From positions 21,105,273-21,169,272 of the forward strand of contig CM063248.1 in assembly GCA_032158295.1 (NCBI GenBank): a stretch of 64,000 bases of DNA. Direction: 5' to 3'. Below are positions 48,145 through 61,900 of the stretch, one piece after another (the stretch's first letter is position 1; the number at the start of each line of letters is the position of its first letter). This DNA comes from Pycnopodia helianthoides (lineage: Eukaryota > Echinodermata > Asteroidea > Forcipulatida > Asteriidae). The notes under the pieces were generated by a model. It searched no databases and had not been told where the DNA came from. It saw nothing but the letters and a program-made list of their open reading frames with translations. The position numbers and the translations under genes were made by a program.

Positions 48145-49169
48145 AGTGGTATATAGCATTTGCGACAGAAACGGCTAACTGTTTTAGCAACGGTACCTTG
48201 GCCGGGAGTTTCGACCTCATTCTGTCACTATGCGCCAGTCAGTGCGCAACCAAAATATCAAACCGGCTAATATGGACATTGTTCAACTGCAATTACTTAC
48301 TTAATTCCCTTGCGTTAAGCGATTTGATTAAAAACCCAATGGTTCTGGCTCAATCGATCGCGTGTTACTTTCCGTTTTGTTTTATTGAATGTGACGTAGA
48401 GTTTCCCCGAAGAGAAGAGACTCCCTAGCGTGCTGGTAATTCTTCTTTTTGAAAAGAAAAAAAAAACACCTAAAGGGTACGACATTTCATGAGGGAAACT
48501 TCACCTGAACAAATTCATACATACGTCAAATTGCCGGCTTGAGGGTATTTTTGTTAAGTTGTAAACAAGGTAATTTAATTTGGTTCCCGAAGTTTTGGGA
48601 AAACAGATTTTAGGTCTTTTAGCCACTTTTAGTTTTTGTCTGTAATAGTTTGCAAATAGCTATGTGAACTAGTTTGGGATGTTTTTTACTGAATATTTTT
48701 GTTTCATACAACCAAGTTGCCTTCAATTTTTGTTCTCGAGTGAAAAGCTAAATCGAGGACTTCTCTTTGTTAACCTATTGTCCAGACTTGATTTAACGAC
48801 GTACACGTTGTGTTTTTGTTCTCTGCCCATCAAACCTAACAGGAGCCTCTTTGAAAGTACTCCGTGCCAACTAGTAGACAGGCTCACCAACACAATCTGA
48901 ACCCCCTCCCCCACCCCCAGAACAAGAACTTTATGTAATCTCTTCAATCTATGTACATATTAATCAATGTTACTTAAGACTAGCTGTTTCATTAAAAAGT
49001 TTAATTGTTATATATTTTGGAGACTGAATAAATGGAGTTGTATGACCCCCCTCAAGAGAAGACAAAAACGTACTGTACTCCACTTATCAAAGTCAAGCCA
49101 TGAAAAAAAGGACAATTTGACGCAAGTCTGATCTACGTAGTCACTGAGACAAACCATGTAACTTTACAA

Positions 49170-49245
49170 GACTACACAAACAAACAAACAAACAAACACC
49201 CCAACACCCCAACAAACAAACAAACAAACAAACATTCAAACAAAC
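49170..49245. repeat. (CAAA)n microsatellite
   Basis: Two blocks of CAAA repeats are separated by 'caccccaacaccccaac'. The minus-strand open frame with CLFVCL repeats is its translation. Confidence 0.9.
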
Positions 49246-49249
49246 AAAA

Positions 49250-51240
49250 AACAGGCCAAATCTCAATCTAATCGCAACAATACTGGTATCACATTTCCAT
49301 CCGTATTTTGGCAAACTGTCAAGCCCACTTTGTTTTATAAAGTGTTTACTCGTTAAAAGGGAAGTGACATTTCTTTTTGGACGCCCACAGCTAGCTGCCA
49401 ACTATAGGCCCGTTTCATTTACTAAGTGCAACTCAACGTCAACGATCGGCTGTTAACTCATCTGAGCGACACCGTTGTTTGACTTCTAAGTAACTCAATT
49501 TGTCTGATATTCCTCTCCAATTTGCTACACTGACTTCGCCAATTTTCTCCCTGCGTAATACACCCGCTATATTATAATGTATAAACGGACGGACCCTTAA
49601 GGGTGTCGGCGCTCGAACCATTGCCCGTCGGACAAACATACGGGGCACAATTTGCCAAGTTTAGAGACTGAACGAGATGTGTCTGCAACATGTGTCTTTG
49701 ATAAGCCGAACCCAATGCGGTAATTTGTTCAGGGAACTTTTTTGTAGTATATAAATTAGATATAACAGTTGTCGCTCATATTAACCCTCGGCAGTATAGA
49801 CTTCATCAAAATGTATACTTCAAGTTTCAGGGCATCATTGAGATGGTGAATGACATCTCCACTGCAGACTCCTAAACTACTTAAAGTACTTAGTATCACC
49901 ACCGACGGATCGCGGGGCTCATGAGTAATTTCAGTTGGTGAAAGAAGAGGAGCACACTTTATGGCTCTTATCTCCGTCCAATCCATCAACCCGCCCAACC
50001 AATAAATAATGAAAACAAAAGTTTTTCCAATGGATTATAATTATGATGAGTCAATTGATTTGAATATTAAGAAATAACAACCTGAAAATGATAGAGCGAG
50101 CATAACGTTGTATCCACATTCGCAAAAAACCACCTAACCACTCAGAAGGGAAATGATTTTGGGATCTATTGATTCGTGTTTTGCGAGGGCAAACCGGAAA
50201 ACTCCATGCAGTTTATTGCTGTCGTTTAAGTTTCTTTCAGGGACCAACTTCATAGAGCATGTTTGCTTACCGTTTGCTTAAAGTTACAAAAAGGCAGGTC
50301 ACCGGTGTGTTGATACAGGGTTGAATAAATAGGGCGCCCCCCATAATGTGTAGTGTTCAAACCCAACACCCCTCGGCCTATGTCTGGGGCCCTGTGGGTC
50401 TCAGACAGCAAAGAAACATTCTCGTGGTTCTACTTTTTTATGAAGATCCTGTTTTAGTTGATTACGGTGCGGCTGTGTAATGGTCTCCCCGAGCGTTTAA
50501 ACAAATCAAGTTTACAACAGCCTTACGTTATTCAGAACTCGGGTAATGTCTGCACTAGACCTGCGTCAGCTCAATTAATGTCCCGTTGTTCCCATGATAA
50601 TTGTATATCATCGTCTCTTCGCGCCAAATCGTAGAGTGGATAAGACTAAAATACTCTATACTTACATCGTGTTCAGTACCTTCTGTCAACAGCCCTTAAG
50701 TCACTGACCGGTTTCCGTAGATGTAACTTGTCATATTATTCGATAACGAAATAATTTCCAAAACCGCACAAACAAAGTTTCTATATTAAATTATTCAGAC
50801 CCTCAAGAGTGGCACTGGCAAGTGTGTCCCCTTCACTTTATTCGATTTATCATCAGCACGGTTTTTTTAATCGAAGTTGACTTTGAAAGGGTTATTCGAA
50901 GAAAAAAACACGTTTAACCGGTCTTTTGTTGGGTTTTGTGGCCAACGACCGATGGTCGAATCTTTTAGCGTCTCGGCCGAGTCTGGACACTGAAAAAAGT
51001 ACAACGACCATTACAACTTCTTGTGAATCAATGATACTAATGGTAACCTGACCTTATATAACAGTCAACTTGTAAGGGAGAGGGAGCGAGTACTGACTAT
51101 TATGCATATCCATTTCAAGCATTGTGTGCAGCTGCGTGCAAAAACTGAGCACGGTCAGTGACTTTCATAATTAACCGCCGTAATTCAACCTTTTAGACTG
51201 AAAAGCTTTCGTATGTGTTACACTACAGATATCGAAACAA
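49250..51240. other. Intergenic, no gene recognised
   Basis: Short open frames on the minus strand (49439-49648, 49756-49998) have no recognisable motif. No repeats were delimited. Confidence 0.4.
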
Positions 51241-51242
51241 AA

Positions 51243-51245
51243 ATC

Positions 51246-51277
<32 letters not shown>

Positions 51278-51280
51278 ACC
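51243..51280. repeat. (AAC)n microsatellite
   Basis: About 12 tandem AAC/CAA triplets. Confidence 0.95.
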
Positions 51281-53370
51281 AACGACCTTTATTGCCCACT
51301 CTGTTGTGTGCTTGTACACATGTTTGGCTTTGGGGTTCAGTGGCAAAGAATCCGCAAAATGAAGTTTTGAATTCCCCAAATGGTGCATAACCATTAAGTT
51401 TTTTCCCGGTTAAAAACTAGACCTACACTTCGAAACTGGGTTGGGTTGGGGATAATAACCTGACCATTTTGTGACAAAAAGTGAGATTAGTGTCAACAAG
51501 AGTGCTGTTGAGTGTATTATAGGGAACAAAGAAAACCGACGGCGGGATGTTTAAGGTATGCAGTTGGTTGTCCCACCACTCAATGACATTATTATCAAAT
51601 CCCTAGGCTGAGAGGAAAAACAGTCTGTTCCCTTTTTTAATCAACTGCGAGTTACAAGAACCATTGTCAAATTAAAGGGTTATCTGGGATTCACTGGCGG
51701 TTAATAGAGTGTATAGGGCTGGACCAAACCGTGGAGTGACTATATGTGGCGTTAATGGATGGAGTCGAGAGCGAGGTGCATTAAATGCAACCTCATCCCC
51801 AGGGTTCAAGATGCCATAGCCCGTGCCGTACCCATTACTGCTTGGAGGGTATCTTGGCGAGTGAGGTACAACACCTTTGACCGTGACAAATAACGAGATT
51901 AATGCAGCCGCGTCTATTCAAACTATAGACATTCAATACATTCAAAGAAGGGCAGTTAATGTTTTTTATGGATGGAAAACACAACACTTTCGCAGGAAGT
52001 GGGTTCGCGTGAACTGTAATAAGAATCGCCTCACCGATGCAGTCAGCACAAAACACCGAGAACCTGGCTCAAACTTCACAGGACCTGTGACCCATCCTAT
52101 TGGTTTACTTAAAAAAAGGGCACATGTGCGTGCACTGGTCGCACTATTATGAAGACGGCAAAAAATGTCAACCGACGCTGTTTACCTGGAAACTTGAATC
52201 CCTTGTTCCATTCAAATATCGGGAAAGAATAGTTGGTGTTACTCGAAGATTAGACGGCTTAAAAGAATGTTTTCCACCATCGTGTTAGTCCCCTTTTAAG
52301 GGAAGCTTATAGCTGTTTTTAGTTGATTGAGCTACCTTAGACAATTACGTAGCGAACAAAGTGGAACAAGACAGGGTGTATGGCTCTGATTGTAAGGAGA
52401 CAACAGGGACAAGAAGGGGGAGTGGCGACATCAAATGCTCCAGCGGCATCTTGATGGCATCATCTGTCTCCGCCAAAGTACGCCGATGACAAGACGCCAT
52501 CCAAAGAGCAATGAGGGGCTTATGCCATCACTTAAAGAAGAAGCAGATCTTTGGTAAATTGAGTGGTGGGGGTGGTGGTGATTAGTTTACATTGTAAAGT
52601 TCATATGAGTACCATCTCAAGTGAACGGTTTCCATCTGTTATACTTATAAAAAAGTCGAGAAACATCTGAAGCCCTCAAACCAACTTTGCGTACATCGAT
52701 TGTAGCATATATCGAATGAAAATGACTTTACTCTCCACCAAAACCAACGATGAATCCCCCCTTTAAGGAGCTTGATACTCCTATGACCGAGAGCCGAGTT
52801 TCAATCCACGGTTTTGGTTCAGTTGGGGTGAAGTGGTCTCGAGATGTGTAGGGGCTATGATGAGCTCCAGATTGGTTGATACTAAATGGAGCATGTATGT
52901 GGATCGAGACGAGACGGGGAAAGCCACGGTAAACACAGGGGTCAAACTCGGGGGAATTTGCGATCGCATTGTTGACAAATCAGAATATTAAATTTGTTCA
53001 TATCATTTCACTAACAGTTTGCATTTAATATTTTAAAGTACAGAGGCGTGGAGCATTTCATAGCGTTTCTTTGCAAGATACTGCATTGGTCATTATTGAG
53101 AAGTTTACATCATCTTATAATTTCCACAAACTAATTCAAAGCTATGAAGAACATGATATCATAAAATTCCCGATGACACGTTTTAAAGGTCTGCTATAGC
53201 TTTATTACATTGACCCTGGTTATAAAGATGTACATCGTCAGCGAATATAAACAGCGCCCTCTAGAAGAGATATTAAACCAAAGACGAGGCCTCCGTCTGT
53301 CAAGGCTTTTGAAAGAAGCATACACCCTCTCATTAGAGAAAGAGCTTTCTTCGACTAGGGGTTACCCCCC
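51281..53370. other. Intergenic, no gene recognised
   Basis: Overlapping frames on both strands near 51835-52290 are short and motif-free. A short 'gtggtgggggtggtggtg' G-rich run lies near 52563-52580. Confidence 0.4.
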
Positions 53371-53379
53371 CCCAAAAAA

Positions 53380-53451
53380 AAATAATAATAATAATAATAA
53401 TAATAATAATTATAATAATAATAATAAATAAAAAATAAATAAATAAACAAA

Positions 53452-53526
<75 letters not shown>

Positions 53527-53580
53527 AAATAAAATAAAAAATAAAAAATAAAATATAAATAAATAAATAAATAAATAAAT
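53380..53580. repeat. (AAT)n / (AAAT)n compound microsatellite
   Basis: An (AAT)n block to about 53427 is followed by an almost uninterrupted (AAAT)n block to 53580, with a few longer A-run interruptions near 53525-53555. It is preceded by C8 A9. Confidence 0.97.
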
Positions 53581-54069
53581 CTGGGTGACTATTGTTTATT
53601 ATCCTGGACTTGGCGATTCACATTTCTTAAGAGTAAATAAATAAAACGATTTTAACAAATGAGAAGTTTTGATTAGTAACACTACGATTGTTTCGTTTTG
53701 CTGCGTACGATTTTAAAAGCAAACACCAGCACAATACACATTTCCCTGTCTTGGTTGTCCAGCAGGAACTACAATTCTAAACAACCATTGTAGACTGGTT
53801 ATCTTTTCAATTTGTTCTCAATTCAATTCAAGATACCAGACAGTATAACTTAAATACAAGATACATCGGTCATAACGATGTAACATTCGAATACAACTGA
53901 CCAAGGTCTTTCCAATCTTAAATCATTAACCCCCAGTATCAGCACCGAAAGTCCAACGCCAGAAAATTCAGCCATGTAAAGTTAATTTTTTTTAGTAGCC
54001 TAATCAAATTAAGCACTCATGAGCGTGCTCAAAATCCCAGAGAAAAAAGGGACTATATGCACTTTAAAC

Positions 54070-54308
54070 AAATTCTGGGTTGGTCAGAAGTGAGCAGGAT
54101 GTTGGGTCCGGTGGGGACTGACCCATTTCTGGGTTAGTATGACCCGGAATCTGTGACAAAATGACCCAGAATTGGGTCAAACGGGCGCAGAATCTGAGTT
54201 AAAATCCCATTTTTGAAACCACTTTCCGGGTCAGTCTGCCCCAGAAATGAGTCAGAGCTCCTGAGATCCGGAACCCGGGTCAATTTTGACCGGGAAGCTT
54301 TTAGAGTG
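54070..54308. repeat. GGGTCA/TGACCC repeat, copy 3
   Basis: At least six 'gggtca/tgaccc' words are spaced 20-40 bp apart, including 'tgacccagaattgggtca'. The stretch ends 'gaccgggaagcttttagagt', paralleling the end of copy 2. Confidence 0.78.
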
Positions 54309-54379
54309 TACCGTTATACAGTGTTATCTCTAAAACCTGTGTTGAAATGTTTACAGGTTGGTTGTATCATCATGGATGA

Positions 54380-54630
54380 GAAAGGAACCGTGGAAGGTTC
54401 CTCCACGGAGAAAGGTTCCTGCCTCCATGCAGAAAGGTTCCTTCCTCAATGGAGAAAGGTTCCTTCCTCCGTGGAGGAAGTTTCCCTTTCCTTGTTCTAT
54501 CCTTCATGGAGAAAGGAACATTTCCTCACGCAGGAAGGTTCCCTCCTCAATGGACGAAGGTTCCTCCCTCCATGAAGGTTCGTTCCTCCGTGGAGAAACC
54601 TTCCTTCCTCCTTCCTCCTTCCTCCATGGT
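54380..54630. repeat. Self-complementary ~22-bp minisatellite
   Basis: Imperfect tandem units of the type GGTTCCTTCCTCAATGGAGA. Each unit contains CCTCCATGGAGG-like palindromic words, so single units and neighbouring pairs can form hairpins. It is open in several frames on both strands for the same reason; the deduced peptides are repeats, not proteins. Confidence 0.87.
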
Positions 54631-55037
54631 TGAAATCGTGATTTATATAGAAAGTATAATACGGAAATTAATTTACTATTTTCAAAGACAAACGGTTGTA
54701 ACATTATACCTTTAATAAGCACAATTACGTCTGAACTGTCCAAATGGATCCCCGATCGTTGCACTGCATAGTTAATAAACAACGGGGTTATCTCGGTGGG
54801 CCTACACCCCCGTCAACTCCTATCTAAGGGTTGATCTTTTTTTGAAGTCTACATGAAAAACATCAACGGGCATTAAAGTGTATTAACTGTGTCAATAGGA
54901 AACAAGACTTTAAACCTTAAAGGGGTAGTACATTTGTAATATTAAAATGTGGTAATCACATAAAATTAACCATTACATTACATCTGAATGAATGTCTTGT
55001 TGATATAAGTAAATGAGACGAAATGTCGACATAATTC

Positions 55038-55060
55038 GTCGTATGGGGGGGGGGGGTGTG
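55038..55060. repeat. Poly-G tract
   Basis: A run of about 12 G at 55045-55056. Confidence 0.8.
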
Positions 55061-55791
55061 AATCCCCGGATGAACAGAATCACCTGCCACGCCGGAACAT
55101 TCATTCCAATCTTTTCAGCTTCATGGAATAATTATTTAAGATTTCTGGTTAAAAGATTGTGTTAAAATAACTTTTGACAGTTTCATAATTAAGTTGTAAC
55201 ACAATGATGTTTACACGTCACTGTATTAAGTAAAACAAAACTTTAAAAAAACTGCTGCACTTAAGGAACAAAACAAAAAATCCTTTTAACTGCCATACCA
55301 TAGACCAACAATAATATTAAACTTATCATTTTTCAGTCAACAAGAGATAACAACAGGCTATTAACCATGAGTGTGATCACCGTCTGTGTTTTATTATAAT
55401 TTTGTTTATGTAAAGTGATGCAACAGTTGATTCAATCATAGCTATTGTTTAGAGGTGTGCTGCCGGGCAACAAAACTATACGCCAGTCGCATTGAAAACG
55501 AACTTTTATTTTCAAGTAAAAAATAAATAAAAATAGACATGCTTCACGATAGTGCATATACGACATGATATAAAATTGTTTCTAAATGGAAAGCACTGTG
55601 TTTGTTCTAAAACGCTTGTTGATAAATCGTTGGACCAGATTGCCGCGGTAGACGCACACAGGGGATAGAGTCCAAAGCTTCCCAATGCCATGGTAATACT
55701 CGAGCTTCAAGCCGTTTGAAGAGCCGTCGGAACGGGGCACTTTAAGCCTGGTTGAAGAGCTGCCATTTGTTTCTTGGTGAATTTTACGGAG

Positions 55792-55923
55792 ATGGGCTTA
55801 CGGAAGTGCTGCTGCTCCGTCAGCTGCGTGTATGTGATCGGTGTGATTGGGGCACTGCTGGTGGTGCTGGGAGGTGCGCTTGTCGTTGTTGTGGATATAT
55901 TTATTGATAGCACAGTCAAATCG
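55792..55923 (+). CDS. Exon 1 of CD36/LIMP-2-like gene (residues 1-44)
   Basis: The ATG at 55792 is followed by GLRKCCCSVSC and a hydrophobic stretch, VIGVIGALLVVLGGALVVVV, the N-terminal anchor of CD36 proteins. The cysteines next to it are likely palmitoylation sites by analogy with CD36. It ends TCG|gtaaga, phase 0. Confidence 0.9.
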
Positions 55924-58900
55924 GTAAGAGATACTTCAGAACACATTTAACGGCATTGGTTGTCATGGCACAAAAATACAACACTGGGTCAGGATTGGAT
56001 CCCGCGGTGTTTTTTTTTTTTTTTTTTTTTTTTGTTAAGTATACTTTGCGGCTCATGTGGTTAGAAGATTTGTAAATACATGGAACCGTTTCAAAAATAA
56101 CGTGATAACTTCAATAAGCTGAAGCTCTGAGCAGTGTGTACAAACATAGGGGGCCTAATATTATACAACAAATCAAAAATCAAAACGGACTGTTGTACAA
56201 ACGCGTGGGTATCGGAGAACTTAAACTCATAGGGTCATCGTTTGATTTGTGTCAACGTAATGCTGATTTATCGTCACAATTATCAAGAAAGATATAATAA
56301 CAGTTACTTGTGAAAGTTTCGGTTGAATACAGTGCCGACTTGTTAAAACAACAGCAAAAAACTACCACGGTGATTTCATAAAGAACGTTGAATCCGTCCA
56401 CGTTTAGTGAGTCAACAGAGGGTACCAGTCGTATCTCTGGCCGTGTTGAGCGCAACATTCACACGGGCACCACGGACATTTCCAAAGGTCGCCTGCAGAC
56501 AATCTTTGGAGATTCACATATCAACATGCTTTTATTGATTTTTAATCAACGGGGGCTACCATTGCCATCTTTATAACAAATAGGCGTAGAAACTTCCAAA
56601 ATATGACCCTACCTTTAACTAAAAAAAACTATTAACATTGTCTATATACAATTTTTATCGAAATTAGTTCACATTTACATGAGTATAGCAATGAGGGCTC
56701 AACCCTTTTTTTGTTTGCTTTAAAAGATAAAGTGGCTCGCCCGTTAAACCTTAATCAACCAATTACCGTAACAAATTGGATCTTGTTTATGTATAACTTA
56801 CATGCTATGTTGATTTACCTAAACTGGAATGATACCGCAAACATGGATTGTGTTTACTGTATGATATGGTTTGACCTAATGGTAGATTTTGGGGTGCAGT
56901 GGGGTTTTATATAGGGAAGACTGCAACAATTCAAGTTTTTTTGTTAATCAAGAAACACATTATTGACTTGTGGACCTCTGGGGGTATGTAAAGACAAAGC
57001 ACAGTATTATGTAATCATCTGGAGAGGAATTAACGAGTTTGCCATTATGGGATAATACACCATTGGTCTTTGAAGGAGTAAAGTTTGGGTTCATGCTGAG
57101 CCGGAAACTGTTTTTTTACTTTTTTTATTTTATGGGATTTTGAGTCAAACTCTGCGTCAGTTTGACCCATTTCTGGCTCATTTTGACAGAGGTTTCGGGT
57201 CAAACTGACCCAGAAATGTGTCAGGCCCCCACGGGACCGGGAATCCTGGTTAATTCTGTTGTTACAGTGTATGACCGCCAGGGATTTGTAAACAAAGACA
57301 CTGGGGTGAGGTATTCACAGAGCCGAACAAGCTGAATGAAGTTTCTCAGATAACTAAATTTGTCATGTTTGTTTGCGTTGATATGAGGTTGAACTACACA
57401 CATAAAAATATAAAAAAAATTGAGTATTAGTTAGTAACGTATGTTTGAGGTTTTTCTTTTAAAGTCCATGATTCGTTTTGTGTACTTCATTTGTAATTGT
57501 AGGACACCGTTCTAGTGGAAGGTACCATTGCGTATGAAACATGGAAGGAGACACCAACGCCAGTCTACATGCAATACTACATGTGGAATCTGACCAATAG
57601 GGAAGCATTCCTCAGCGGAGGGATACCTGTGTTTAAGGAGGTTGGCCCATACACCTACAGGTGCGCACACACAATTATAAAAACTTCCCCATCATCTTAA
57701 ATAAAACTGTCATTCTGTAGCCTATGACAACTGTTTTGCTTGTAATCTATTTCTGCTTGTAATCTATTTTCCCGTGTTGGGTCGCCTTTTGTGCTAGTTG
57801 CTTTATGATCAGTATGCAAATGAGACCTGACGTTTTGTCATAACAACAGGTTTGGTTTTACTGACTTGAATCAGGTTGACGAATCTCAAAAAAATTACGA
57901 TCATGGCAGCTCCTTTTAAAACAATCGCACTCCATACCTTATGTAAATTGTATTGAATACATTAAAATCCTGAGTTATACCATTTTGTGATCATAGCGTT
58001 AGCCAGAGGAGTGTCTTTTGGACTCCCTGTTAAAAATTTGGTCACCCTGTTTTATCTGACAAGTAATTGTATTGTAAGTGAGCAACTCGGACATCCAGTT
58101 TTGAAATTTCCATCAAATTTGGACACCTTTTTACCAAATCATGGCTAAAACCATATTTGGGATATTACCTGCTGTTACTAAGCTAAAACACTGTTATTGT
58201 CCAGACTTTTATTTGTTGACATATCCTTACCCCCTCAGTTTAACAGATGCAAATCCTTTCAGATTGCATATTCCTTTTTAACGACTTGAATTTCGAATTT
58301 AACTTTTAAACTTATCTAGTTTGTTTTGGGGTGCTTACTTTTTTTTCTTCTTCTAGAGAAATAAGGAGGAAGACGAACATAACTTTCGACAAGGACGAAG
58401 GGACAGTCAAGTTCAAAAACTACAAAGCGTACATCTTCGATCTAGAGAAATCAGTCGGACCGGACACTGACAAGTTCACCACGGTCGACCTGCTAGCCTT
58501 CGTAAGTTATAGGTGTTGAGCAAGGCAATCATTAAACAAATTTCCAACTATTATTTCCTAACTATTGTTGTATAAATCTTCAACCCCAAGCTCTGCTTGA
58601 CCACATTGGGGACCAAACACACGACCTTTCACACATCATGGACCGTCGTTTCTTCACTGCGAGTGTCCTAAATTATAGGGCGTATCGCTGTCAGCAGTTT
58701 GCATGTTTACCGCACTGCAACATGTATTTTACTAATACTATTGTTATCGTATAGTAAAAGGTTTTGGTGCAGCACCCAGCAGGGTCTTAGTATAAAACAA
58801 TGAATAAGATATAGAGTAAAAATATGGTACTCCATACCGACGCAATTAAGTGCCAGTTCAAACAAAGAACCATAGCGCAATTAGAAGCAGGGGACTTTGA

Positions 58901-61900
58901 CCGTGTGCGCACTTTGACTTAAATACAGGTCTGTTTATTTGTACAATTTTGAGGGACATCTTTCAACCTCTATCTCTTTTATAGAGTTCTTTTTGTCACT
59001 ATGGTAACACTTGCTTATTTATATGGCTACTGAGCACTTTTCATTGGTGGGGGAGGGGCAAAATATTGGACATGAATCTACTTCAAAAAGCAATGAGTGT
59101 TTAATTTTATTACTTGATATATTGTCTAGATCTCTTTTAACTTAAGTTTACCCTGTTATTTGTTTATTGCAGACATTTGGTAATTTAGGAAGATACTCTG
59201 ATCTGATCAGGTATCTGCAGAAGATGATGCATGGAGCCACTGCATCAAACATCATCGTTGACGTAACGGTAAAGCAAGTTTTTATATATTTTGTAGAATA
59301 AAAGCATCCATTGGTTTACAAGCGATTTGGATAATAATCTGTTAAGTTGATAACGGTACTAATAGTTGTTAGGATTATTGTATTGTCTGAAATACAGTCA
59401 ATTTGGGGGAAGGTGTTGAAACTGGCGGACTTTTGACAATACACTTTCTGAAAACAACCGGCCATTTTCTATATGCGAATAACTATGAACATTACAATAA
59501 ATTAAACTTAAGAAGTTCATTACAGTCATGCAAAATCGGTATTCAATTTAAGCAGAGTAGGCCCAACTACAGATATTTCTGCGAAATGCTGCTGCGAATT
59601 TGAATGCTGTTTGAATGAATTGTTAAACTGAACGGTTATCTAATTCAAATCGCATGACGCGAAAGAACAACTAGTTTGTATACACAAATAAAGTGAAACT
59701 GAATGTCTGAAATAGAGAACGACGGAACTAATTTGCCGCGATTGACTGGGAAAACTAACAGTCTCTCAATAACAAGTCATTTGACGTCTCGATAACTAAG
59801 ACTACACATTAAGGGGTTGCGGGATGCAGAGACGGGACGGGATGGGATGAAGGGAATAATCAATTCATTCTGTCTCTCATAGGTTGATGGTTTTCTGTGG
59901 GGCTACCCTCAGCCGTACTTGCAATTTTTAAAGGACTTCACAGGCCTTCCATTGCCAACTGACTATGGTGTTTTCTACGGCGTGAGTATTTTATATTTTT
60001 CATGTAGCCGATATATACCCTGGCCATCATTAAATTACTTACAGGATCGGTAAGGACTAACATAAAACACCATTGATAAATTTTAGTCTGAAAGCTCACT
60101 GATTATGAAATTCATGCTAGAACCATTTTTTCTGTGAAATATTCCCCTCTGAAATGAAGTCATATACGAAAAAATGTATAATATGAAACTAATATGAAAC
60201 TAAGGACAATGTGTTAACATGCTCAAAATTGTGCATGGTTTTTCAATATTTTCTCCGACTCAACGGATTAAGCCCAAATTTCCATTGGTTTGCTATTTCG
60301 AGTATTGTGTTGGATCACAAGAAACATAAACACTGTCTGCGACTATTTTGTTACCTCTACCAATCCTGTAGAATACCTTTAAGTTGTTTATTTTAATTAC
60401 TTATATTTCCAAATCCATCAATAAATTTAATCTTTGGAACATTATCTAAACGCAGCTAAAAATCATAATTTTTCTCTTAGGGAGGCAGTAAACTATGTTC
60501 ATTGCACAAATTAATTACCAACAAAACGTGCAAACCAAAGAAGAAGGTCGGGAAAAGGGGACTTTGTACAACTCATCTTATAATGGTTTCATTCTTCCAC
60601 CGTAATAATTTGTCAGTTTAAATTGACTGAATGGAAAATGAACTGAACTGATTTCCATCACCAGGACAATGACACAACCTATGAGGAATGGGTTGTGTAC
60701 ACCGGTCAGAAAGACGTGTCAACAGTCAACCAGATTAAAAGTTGGAGTAACGGGACGTCCCTTCCTTACTGGAGTAACGAATATGCAAACATGATCAACG
60801 GCACAGGTACGTGGGGACGAACAGTCGGTTGACCCCCTTGCACGACACGGAACTCACAATACAAGTCTATCAATGCCGCCATTTTGGGAAGTCAAGTCCT
60901 CTGCGAAGTTGACTCCCAGAAATGGAGGACAGAATAGGCACGTGTCGTGAAATGGGTCGATAAACCTTTCGCTTGCAACGTTGCAGCAACAGCAACAAAA
61001 GCAGTTTCACTTACATAAAATCACTGATAAATCAGTTTTGCTACCCAAATAAAACTGCACACATATTATTCTTCATAATTTTTTTAAATAAATGTTTCAA
61101 TAAAGTGGGAACATTTTGCTAACCCCCAAAAGGTCTTTAAAATAACGCTACAACGAAATTGATACAAGTCGTCCCACGTAGTATTAATTATGACATCAGT
61201 TCAACGTTAGTCTTTACACTAGATCTAGTGTTCATTATTTCGAGGTTGGTTCCAAGTTAGTAAACGACGTTGGTTCCAATAGTAACGCTTGGTCCAAGTG
61301 TAACGACATTGATCCAACGTTAATCGTACCGCCTCCTTAATTATCCATTAAACATTGATATTTCCAAGTCGGGTCAACGTTGATATATTATTCAAAATTT
61401 TGTTCCACAATAGCGTCTTCAGTTTCTAACAAATTCTATATTTCGAAGTCTGTACAACGTTGACATAGAACACCGTTTCAACTTTAATGTCTCCTTAAAT
61501 TGTATTTAACATAGCATAATCGTATACAATGGTTCCCAATTCCGCGTTCACTGCAGCGAACCTATTGCTATTTTGACGGGTGATTATTTTTGCTACAAAC
61601 AGAACCATAACATTGATCGGAAAATGTTTACTGGTCGGATATAATAACTGGTAGAACTATCAGGTCGAAGTATTTTGTTTTGCTGACATAAATGGGAAAA
61701 CGTATCACTACAGCTGGCAGAGATCGTAAACCCGTCTTTTTTGGTCAGGAATGTACATCTTGATAATTATTATGTTCAATTTGATATTGACTTTTTTCTT
61801 CTCCTTTCAAGCTAACTAGATGGTCAAGCATTCCAACCGTTCCTTACTGAGGAGATGCACTTTACATCTATGTCCCAGATATATGCAGGTATGTGAATCG

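Noticed and set aside
54213..54782. Several overlapping frames on both strands
   Set aside because: Explained by the self-complementary minisatellite and the GGGTCA repeat.
57515..57700. Apparent separate gene starting at a GTG
   Set aside because: It is exon 2 of the CD36/LIMP-2-like gene read through its donor into the intron.
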